Assembly: GCA_001465935.1 (NCBI GenBank)
Contig: LNKV01000003.1
Span: 874,363-938,362 of the forward strand
DNA from: Clarireedia homoeocarpa
Lineage: Eukaryota > Ascomycota > Leotiomycetes > Helotiales > Rutstroemiaceae
Direction of reading: 5' to 3'
Length of the DNA stretch: 64,000 nt
Shown in pieces: positions 55,192 through 64,000 of the stretch; the first letter of the stretch is position 1; each line of letters opens with the position of its first letter. The notes beneath the pieces were generated by a model. It did no database searches and was not told the DNA's origin. It saw only the letters and a list, made by a program, of their open reading frames with translations. The position numbers and the translations under genes are program-made.

Positions 55192-58100
55192 GGCGACAAT
55201 GTGAAACCGATGTTTCTGAGTGGAGAGGATGATGAGGGGTGCCCGAGGGAAAGGTTGTCAAAGTTAAAGGTGGCACAAGTTCCGCCGAACTAACCTTAGA
55301 GCTAGCGTAGCTCCCACCCACGCTCCACGGTACGCTTCCGATCAAAGTTATTTCTATACTCTATCCAAAACCATGCCAATTATAAATTTTGAGAATCTCT
55401 TCTTACTTTATGGCCGCATATCTTTCAATCAGCCTCAAGTGGACTCACGCACAATTTGGTGCAAAAGCCAACAACACATCTTGGCCATTTCGGTCACTGA
55501 TTTCAACTGTGGTCCGTCCATGAACGAGGTACACAGGCTGTACGTCATTGCGGGATACTTTATCGACCTGTTTCTTTGTTATCAATACAATGGTTTTATC
55601 TTCTGCGAATTAGCCCTCGATTGAGACGCATAGTTTGAATGATTGAGATGAAAAAGGGACCAATCGCCAACGAAGTCTCGTTAGTGCAGAAAGCCCTAAG
55701 TCTCAAAAACTCTGCCTCTAGGATGCAACATCATGATGTTCTGGGTGAAGCCGCGACCGCACTGAAATGTTGTAAAGCTAAAGCTAGCACTGGATAGACA
55801 AGTACGAGATATGTCAGAAGTGGTGAAGCTTGTTTTCATTGAGACACGGCTACTCTTTTGATATTGACTTTAGGCGTTGTATTATATCAACTGGACTCTT
55901 TTCGATCCATGATATATGCTAGATAATTCTTGGTGCATGTATTAGCAGATGCTCTCTACGCAGTCTGAGCACAATCGAGTAGATATAAGTGAGGGATGGA
56001 GTGTCTACGTAACCATTTCCAACCGAGAAGCTGATGACGATATGTAGCTGAGCTTCACCGAATGGGTTGGAGAGACACGTCTCCTTTGCGTGTACTCGAT
56101 TCTACCTACAACTGCGTGAACAAAAGTACCATATTTTCCTTGCAGCCCCGAAGTACAACTGCAGACTATTTCCCATGCCTAGAGAACATCCCCGGAAGGG
56201 CAAGATTCTGCAGCTTCGGAACCCTAAATCCTCTGTGGCCAACCATGATTTCGCATCCTCAAGCGGGAGTCTTCTTGCACGCACACAATGAAAGGTTGCT
56301 CCACACACAAAAGCTTGGCAGATGAGATTCAGAACCACGCCTGCAGTGCGTTTCACGATTTGGATAGATATGTACTTCGCGACCAATCGCCTTCTATGAG
56401 TGGGCCACGAGGATATGGAGGATTCGCAGCTACTGCTGACAGATAGACTGGCCCACTATGGGACAAAATAATACTGCCTAAAACGCAAATGCTCGACTTG
56501 TTGTCGCTTATACCTTGATAATTCTGATACTGATGCTTTCATATGAGCAATACTTCTTCCATGGCCAAGCTTGGCAGCCGCCAAAAGACATGAATATATG
56601 CAGATCGGTATATTGGCCAGAGCCAGCGACGATATGAGCAAGAAGAATACTCATGTTAATAACCGCAAACCTTCCTTCATTTAAAGTCGGGTTGATGTCG
56701 ATGGATCGAGATGGAACATCGCACCAGTAGGCCAAGTTGTGGCAGAAAATGTTGAAAAAATCATGACGCTCAGCAGGAGCGCCCCTATCGGAGGAAGCTC
56801 CTGTTTGATCACATGGCAATACCAATTCGTGAGTCTACCATTGGTTTATAACTTAAAGATCGACTAAACAGAATGTCATTATATATGGGCCTCGAATATG
56901 CTCCTTTGCTCTCATACTCTCAAACCAAGTTCGGAAAGGCGGCTCATTTGATCTTCTTTGACCTAGTGACGAAGGAAGATCGACACGATTGCGTATGGTT
57001 CTACCGACCCTAGGGATCTCGCAACCTGGAAAATGCTACGTTTCTTACCGGGACGATTTGAGAGTTTTGAGTATGTCCGGGGGGAAGTCGGGATAGCGAT
57101 CCGACCCGTAACAGCCTGCAGTGAGCAGTACTTCTCCCGGCCCTTTGCAACATGTCGGCATTTCATGCATAGCATCTCAGAGTGGGATCGGGACACGTGT
57201 TTATTAAGGGTATCACGCATTGCATTTTGCACCGGAATGGAGCACGAATCTCGTCAATTTCACCGTTGATCGTCCGAGAATACGACGGTAAGCACTTTCA
57301 TTTGAATCACCAATATACGGACTTCATCCCAGTTTACGATATGTGCATACATATCTTCAACATTTTAGACATTAGTCCGGATAACGTGCAGAGGCTCACC
57401 GGTAAATTTTTGATCTAATGCCTTATTGTACTAAATGCTTATTACGATTTTGAGCTTTCCCGCTACATGCCTAACTAGGTATCTTGATAGGATATATCGA
57501 GAACTAACACTGATCTTCCTTTCACCTGTTTGGACAGAACCTGGAATGGAGTACAGGAATACTACTGACTGGCAAGACACATAAACACAAATATCAGCAA
57601 GGATGCTCAGAGATCTAGACTTTACTATCCTCCAGAAAGATCTATGTCAGTGAAGAAAGGAATCCGTCATCTCACAACTAATTTCCTTCCGAATATCCGG
57701 TATAGGAAGGCAACTCGGATAGGAATTCGGGACCGAACACGGGCAATTCGGAGAAACCATAAATACGATCACAGCCAAATCCTCGTGCCGCATGCCATTG
57801 GCCCCCATGTTTCGCAAAAGCCGGGTAGAAATGTGATGAGGAGTTTTTATCTCGCCAATCCATGTACGGAGTACAAGCATACCGGTCGGTATATTTACTC
57901 ACTTCTGTCTAGCTTGCTATTCCACAATACCCTGCGGTTTTCCTTAACGACCCGAGAAGAAGTATCTTGTCAAATAAACGTTGAGGTTCCTGTCATCGTT
58001 GACGCTTCAATCCATTACGATACAAGGTTAAAGGCCGAGGCACAATACATGGTCTTGCATATACAGTCGCCTTGGGGAAGTGTTTGCTTGTTTTACTTAA

Positions 58101-58200
58101 ATAGAAAAGCGGGTAGGATAAGATGGCATCGAAATATTAATCCATCTTCTACATTCGAATTCTAGTTTCTCTTCGCGCAAGGATTATCTATAACTTTATA
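55192..58200. other. gene-poor region upstream of GWT1
   Basis: The first few hundred bases hold the GWT1 promoter. Beyond that I recognise no gene in about 3 kb. Open frames of 60 to 173 codons occur on both strands (the longest at 57644-58165, +), but they lack family motifs and splice context. The sequence is not repetitive at the simple-repeat scale and may be decayed DNA next to the transposon fossil. Confidence 0.5.
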
Positions 58201-58211
58201 AACCTCGAACA

Positions 58212-58690
58212 GATCGAAGGGAAACATCTCTAGGCAAGCGTCAAGCTGTTTGGGCGCTCTACTGGGCTGGCAAAACGTAGTCTTGGATTATTAGCCAAGA
58301 AGGACTATTCTTTTCTACTATACGATCTATAATCAATCGACGCAAAGTACATAGTGAAGATATATTTACTAGCCTCCCTAGGCCTGGTATATCGAAGAAA
58401 CTATTCAATCGAGACGAACGAGCCCTTGTTCAGTATACTATACAATATACTGTACAATATCCAAAAGAGAGTCTTTTATCGTTGTTAACTCCTTCAAAAT
58501 CCTCCTACGAAATCGACTTAGATCTTACTCGGCAGGTACTAACATAAAAGGAAGCTTAGAAAGAAGTCTTCTTACTTTAAACTGGCCTATAAAAAGGGTC
58601 GATTAGACTAGAGTAGAACCCAAAGAAGAGTCAGAAGAAGACAGAATAGAGTCTATTAGAATGATAATATAATATTCGGGATTAAAGTAG
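58212..58690 (+). mobile_element. Tc1/mariner-type transposase fossil, stop-riddled and TA-rich
   Basis: One frame from about 58213 reads ETSLGKRQAVWALYWAGKT, a stop, SWIISQEGLFFSTIRSIINR, then SLPRPGISKKLFNRDERALV and YPKESLLSLLTPSKSSYEID. The order of a first helix-turn-helix (QAVWALYWAG to IINR), a PRPG-x-x-K-K-L linker and a second DNA-binding segment (RDERALV) is that of Tc1/mariner transposase N-termini. After about 58530 the frame has many TAG and TAA stops, the DNA is very TA-rich, and no DDE catalytic part can be read. The bias fits repeat-induced point mutation, but that is inference. No terminal inverted repeats were found by eye. Confidence 0.6.
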
Positions 58691-58699
58691 ATAACTTTT

Positions 58700-61600
58700 T
58701 ATTCTATATAACAAGAGGTATAGGGATTGAAGAAGTATATAAGGAAGAGCATTTGAAGTCTACTTTTAAGAGTAGTAGAATAAGTATAAATGTATAGTCT
58801 TGCTTCATAGGTTCAGAGATAGGACCTAAGTACTTATTATTAAAATAGCTTCAAGTTAAGCCTATAGTTGTACAATTTGAGCAACAGGGAGGTGATTTAT
58901 ATGAGAATATGCTTCTAAGTAGTGTATTATCACGTGCGCGAACACTTACTCGAGGCGACTACACATCCAACGTCACCTTCTCCATTACCCCACAACTAAG
59001 TAGCATCTACGATGAACAAATGGGTCAAGCAAAACCACTCCACTCCACATTACATCACCTAGACATTTTCGAATACCCCACGGCCACCATTGCTCTCAGC
59101 GAGTCGCCCTTATTCCCTCTTTGGGTAATATGGTCATTGAATAGGAGACATGAATTTTGAGAAGAAAGGGCTGATATTCAAGCCACGAATACAGGTCCCT
59201 CCCATCCGAGTTGTGTTCTCCCGCCTTCACGTGTTCCGTTCTTACTGTCACACCCTCTCTACTGATATATCATCTTGCCCATCGTATTTGTAACACCAAC
59301 ATCATCCCATATTCCGTCCGGCTCCCCGAACTTTTCCTATCAATATATGTTGTGGTTTCGTCACATTGTATCCAAAGCTCAAAGCTTCTAGACCATAGAC
59401 GAAACACACATGTGAATATGATATTTAATCCTCTTCATCTAGAACTATCTCTTCCCGTATCAAACGCTAAAAACAGCTGATATTACTCAAATCATCGTCG
59501 TTGCCATATGTCTATCCATCAAACAGCCCACTCCTTCATGCGATCAAGAAATATACCTACCATTGTATGGATAGTTTCTCGGAATAGCCTGAAGCACCTT
59601 TTGTTCATGCATTCCACTCCGACTCCACTTACCAAAGGACAATTCGGCTCAGCAGCCCTTCAGACCATTCCATCACATCACGTTGCCTCATATCACCACA
59701 AATTAGATCATGTCAAGTGATCAAGCCCAAAACTTCACGACTCGGCCGCCACAGCCTACCAACCAGCAAAGCATCGCTCGCACCTCCGCCATTGGAAGTC
59801 GGTCCCGGATCGGATAAAATAATCAGCAAACCAAAGCCGCACAACAGAGAGGTGGGTGAGAGTGGAAACAACTAAAAGCTCTTCCGAATTCTATTGGAAG
59901 GTCACTTGCACCCTAAACACCTCACCCACCCCTCAGATGCCGAGTGCGACTCTCCTTCTCTTCAGTTTGTCATGTATGTGTGATTGCATCGCATACCAAT
60001 ACCTGTCTATGTACATGACACAACATTTGCCTAGGGGTCGGAGTCCTAGACCATGCTTCTGTTTTCTGACTTTTCCTCGCTTCTTTTTGCCTGCTCTTTC
60101 GGTATGTGTGGTACTTAGTCGTGGATCGACGTGTTGGTTATACTTGACTCTCCGGACAGCTTTAGTGGAGTCTACGTTGAGGCGTTGCGAATGAAGATAC
60201 CGCACCCGTGCCGGTAACGGCGGGCTGTTTCGGCCCACTCATCTCTAAACACCAATCCCGTGAACGACAAGAATGAACGAATAGCCTTCCACTTTTCATA
60301 ACTAGAAGTATATATGCCAAGAGTAGCGGAAAATCCGAGAGTGTCTATTCGATAGCTAGACGGGTAATGTAAAAATAGCCTTTCTTCATTTCTTCATCTG
60401 TCCAAATGCTCACCAAGTACCCCGTAAGTATCTCCCTACGTGCCTACCGCCAGTGCGACTTCCGTGTTTACTAGACCAACTTGCCTTACCTCCATCCATT
60501 CCAACATCCATTCCCATGCCCCTCTCCTTCCCCCCCAACTACCAACCGTTATCATCAGCCCCCCCCGAGGCTAGCAACCTAGCTACTTGCATCCACCACA
60601 AAGCTAACCTAGCTACCCCTCCAATTCTCCCCTCCCTTGCACACACATCCGCATATACATCTACGTCTATCAGACCGGCACTAAATATACCACCTCCCTC
60701 ATACATCATCACATATCGCCCGCATCCTTGCCTATGACCCTGGCAGCACCTGCATCTGCATTACCGAAACGCACATTTATCTATCTAACTCACTCACTCA
60801 CTCACTCACTCACTCACTCACTCAATAAATCTTTCCACAGTAGCACTCCCTGCTTCTTCTCTTCTCCTTCTAGGACCATACTCCACTCCACTCCACTCAC
60901 CCGTCTACTTACTTGCTTGCTTGAAGATAATTCCTTCTCCCCAACATCACCGTGGGGTGCATCGAGATTTTCCGCCCCCCCTCCCCCATGGACATACATA
61001 CATACATACACATACATACATACCAGCCAAGTCTAGATATGGCCAAAAGCGGCACTTACTAGGTTACTATGTACATACACATTGCACATACCTATCCATA
61101 CATACAAAGCATACATACAGTACCAAAGTTCTCCCACACACACACACACACCCAGACATACATCCACAGAGAGAGGGAGAGGGAGAAAGTGAAGCAGCAC
61201 AATACCGGAGAAGCGCAACCAAGCAAGTAGTATCGCGTTACTCCCTGGGTGTGTGCATTCTCAGATAGAGTAACAACAGTCAAGGAGAGGAGAGCAGCCT
61301 TGCTTTTTGATTTTCGACGCTATTCCGCACTGTTGACTGCTGTTGCATTTTCATCTATTTTGCTTTCTAGAATGTGTATCAAAATGTAAGGTTATGTAGC
61401 TGCCACCCACACATAACCTTGTCCCGCCCTCGCCTGGCCTCATCTCGTCTTCATCTCCAGACTTGCCGCCTTGTGTCTGGTACTGGTATAATCACCATGA
61501 TATATACTGCTATTTGTTTCACTTCACCCTCGCACAAGTGACGTTCTTGTACTGCAGGGACTTTTCATTTTCTCTTCACAAAGGCAATATGAAGTAAAGG

Positions 61601-62710
61601 AGGCATGTTTGGAATAAACTGTTGAATATTATTCATTCTAAGTCCACTCAACCAAACTGATCTTTCTCATGATCTTGGAAATCCACACCCCCTTTTATCC
61701 TTCTTCTGCCCCCTTCAACTCAATATAGAATTAATACTTTATAATCTATAGCAGTCCTAAAAGACAGCGCATTTTTCTTTTCTCTCTCATACATCTCTCA
61801 TCTCGTGCCCCCCTAGCCTTCCCCTCCCTTTTATAGCCCGTGCATGACCATTATACCCATTCCCCTGTTGACATGATATGAGCCCTGTCTGTATCAAGGT
61901 CTCTTTCCTATTTCCCCCGTTTCCCATCCCTTTGATCCAAGAAAAATTAAACGAATAAGGAAAAATGTCCAAGTTAAACCCCTCTAACAGAGATTCCATC
62001 CAATTTTTTAATTTTTTTGCAATTTTGAGGTTTTTTGGCGAAAATTTTGGGGTAACACTAGGAATTTTTTTTCTGCATCTCCTCGAAACCAATTTATCCA
62101 TTCGTCCATCCATCCCATCCCATTCATCCTATTTCATCCTAGCAAAAACGCGCAGGCCACGAGCAAATGAAACAATAAAGAGCACCCAGAAACTAAAACA
62201 GAAACAGAAAAGAGACAAGAGTTCTTCGGGGTACAGGTTACATTAGGACCCTAGAAAAGCAGGAAAACCCGCCATTTCTTTCAAATAAAAATCAATCTGC
62301 GGGGCGCAGAAATGACCTGCGATGATGAGAGAAACCCTGATAGCAAACAAAAAAGAGAAGGAAGCCCCAAAGGAAACGCCAATACCCGGAATGAGTAGGG
62401 TGCAAAAACACCCAATAGATGCAAGTATATTCAATACCAAGTGAATCATTGCCAGCTAATGATCCTCGCAATTTTTATCTCTCATCCGCATAACCCAATT
62501 TCCCGGAAGCTCCTTTTACTAGATTTTTATGCGCGCGCGCGCTCTGATAATGAAAAAAGACAAACTGGTGAAGAAAATGAAACGCATTTGGAATATAAAT
62601 GACCTAAATGTGAAAAAAATGCACCCAATCCCAAGGACTCAATGCTGCACTAGCTGTCCATGGGATGGCTGGTGATCCTTTTCCAACGCTGTTTCATCCA
62701 TCCATCGAAC
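58700..62710. other. gene-poor region downstream of the glycosyltransferase
   Basis: No gene is recognised in about 4 kb. To about 58890 the DNA is TA-rich like the transposon fossil. From about 60440 to 61300 the plus strand is C/A-rich with many microsatellites. From about 61700 on it probably includes the 3' untranslated region of the glycosyltransferase. A 12-base GC alternating run lies near 62531-62542. Confidence 0.55.
60787..60826 (+). repeat. ACTC tetranucleotide array
   Basis: Nine to ten perfect ACTC units are followed by AATAAA. Nearby are CATA (about 60990-61025) and CA (about 61136-61152) series. Confidence 0.93.
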
Positions 62711-64000
62711 TCAAGGAGAATCATCAGAAGAATGACAAGAAAATACATCAACATCAACATGGGAATCGTTGGTATCATAAGAGGAGTCGGTAGCAGCGTC
62801 GAGATTATTCTCGTCATCGCATGCGCAGTCGGCGTCGCAATCAGGAGTGTAGTAGAGACCGAGCGCCTGTTTTTCCGAAGCGCTTTCGCACATCTCGGAA
62901 GGCTCAACTGCAACTTCGACTTCGTCTTTGTAGCGGATGAGACCGGGATGGTTTCCGGGTGGAAGTGTGGTACTTTCGCTGCGACGAGCTCGAGGACTCA
63001 TACGGTGGCTATCATTGGCATCTCCGTCTGCACGACTACCCCACGATGTCTGTGTAGCGTTCGTTAGCTAAGCTGAGATGAAAGGTTTGGTGAGCAAGGT
63101 GCGGGGTCCAAGGGTAGCTTACCATCCGAAGCGTCAGCAATGCATAAAGCTTTATCCACCCGTGAAAATATCCGAAAAGAATCGACACTGGAAGGAAGCC
63201 AATATCTTTTGGTTCTCGAATGAATAAGCCTATTAGTTTCACGACCTTTGAAATGAACATGAAGACTAATTGGGCGATCATTGCTGTCATCTGGTGATGC
63301 GGAGACATTGATGCGGTTGCCTTGAAGGTCAAGAAGATGATGAGAGGATCGAAGACGAAGGACAGGGAAGTGAAAGTGGCGATATGCAAAGCATAGACAG
63401 ACCAAGGTTGTTGACTATGCTAATTAGCAAAAGCTCACTCGTGACCACCATTTATTCTTGGAACTTACCGCCAGACATGTCTCTCTGTAACCAAACTGGT
63501 ATAGTTACTTCTCCAGTTACTACGAGCCCACCTGGAGCATTGGTAGAGATATTTGATATTGTTCTCGAGAGTCGTCTCGATCTCGCACTCTCGATTGTAT
63601 TGGATCCATGTGGACCGCTGATTTGCGACTAGCCATCGCGTGATGAAGTTGTCGTCGTCGGCATTAAGTTGATATTGCCCCCACCTCTCGGTTTTAAATC
63701 CATCAAGGAATAAAGGGCTTTGTAGAATCTCGGACCTGAATGCACAGGTTCGCCCAGACATACAGGATGTTCCACCATCAATGCCGTGGGTTGCCGAAAT
63801 TTCAAAGTTACGTCGCTCAATGTAAGCTGCGCCAAGCCAATTGAATGCACGCTCAGCAAATGTGCCGTTTCGTACTCGCTGAACACGCTGACATGGCCCA
63901 ACCGCGCCTATTCTTCCATTTTCGAAAGGAGCGAGGAGCCAGGGGAGGATAGTCTTCGGCCACGTGACGTCGTCGTCTGCCATGACTATGATGCGAGTCT
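62711..64000 (-). CDS. family 2 glycosyltransferase, Cps1/hyaluronan-synthase-like, C-terminal part (cut by window end)
   Basis: The gene enters the window from the right. Three exons are visible (64000-63469, 63414-63123, 63049-62711), with introns of 54 and 73 bases. The first carries the catalytic half of a processive glycosyltransferase: IIVMADDDVTW (the Asp cluster that binds the nucleotide sugar), IERRNFEISATHGIDGGTSCMSGRT, LNADDDNFITRW and the QxxRW motif as QCSRWARSNWRSN. The second exon has three membrane segments (LSFVFDPLIIFLTF, MIAQLVFMFISKVV, LPVSILFGYFHGW). The third starts TSWGSRADGD and ends with an acidic Asp/Ser/Cys-rich cytosolic tail. It resembles fungal polysaccharide synthases of the Cps1 type. 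The product is unknown. The start and N-terminal membrane segments lie outside the window. Confidence 0.9.

Noticed and set aside
57644..58165. A 173-codon open frame next to the transposon fossil
   Set aside because: No family signal, odd composition and a neighbourhood of decayed DNA make a real gene unlikely.

Overview
The window looks like a chromosome arm segment of a filamentous ascomycete. Genes are protein coding with short GT-AG introns, mostly 47 to 75 bases. Several introns carry a CTAAC-type branch site, and the proteins match conserved fungal housekeeping families. The gene set and style suggest a leotiomycete such as a Sclerotiniaceae member, but that is an inference and was not tested. 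No rRNA or tRNA gene and no CRISPR array was recognised.

Layout. From 1 to 7.5 kb, three genes lie on the minus strand: the 5' part of RPB1 (RNA polymerase II largest subunit), glutathione reductase, and SWD1 (COMPASS WD40 subunit). From 8 to 12 kb, two plus-strand genes encode a SPRY-domain protein and a protein joining a double-stranded-RNA-binding domain to a DEDDh exonuclease fold. From 13.7 to 27 kb come a BCS1-like AAA ATPase (-), a TLG1-type SNARE (+), the PP2A B56 regulatory subunit RTS1 (-) and the TFIIIC subunit Tfc1/Sfc1 (+). From 28 to 32.7 kb there is an island of dead mobile DNA. It holds a Ty1/copia reverse transcriptase-RNase H remnant, an LTR beside a gag remnant and a small MADS-box-like ORF, a broken FHA-domain gene, and a telomere-like tract at the junction. 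From 33 to 49 kb lie a vacuolar cation/proton exchanger (-), a METTL25-like methyltransferase (+) and a KIN4-type kinase (-). From 52 to 55 kb there is a possible unrecognised gene and GWT1 (-). From 55 to 62.7 kb the region is gene poor, with a TA-rich, stop-riddled Tc1/mariner fossil. At the right edge is a family 2 glycosyltransferase (-), cut by the window end.

The genes do not form one pathway. They are unrelated housekeeping and signalling genes covering transcription, chromatin, redox, trafficking, phosphatase and kinase signalling, calcium and GPI anchors. Two patterns stand out. The four convergent gene pairs are separated by 1.5 to 6 kb of microsatellite-rich DNA that contains all of the long homopolymer runs noticed (T43, G35, T33, C24). 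Many promoters and introns carry exact short tandem duplications with 8 to 56 base units. The most interesting single loci are the dsRBD-exonuclease gene, the LTR relic with a MADS-like ORF, and the telomere-like seam between two truncated genes.

Exon boundaries were placed by reading GT-AG signals together with frame continuity and family similarity. They have no transcript support.
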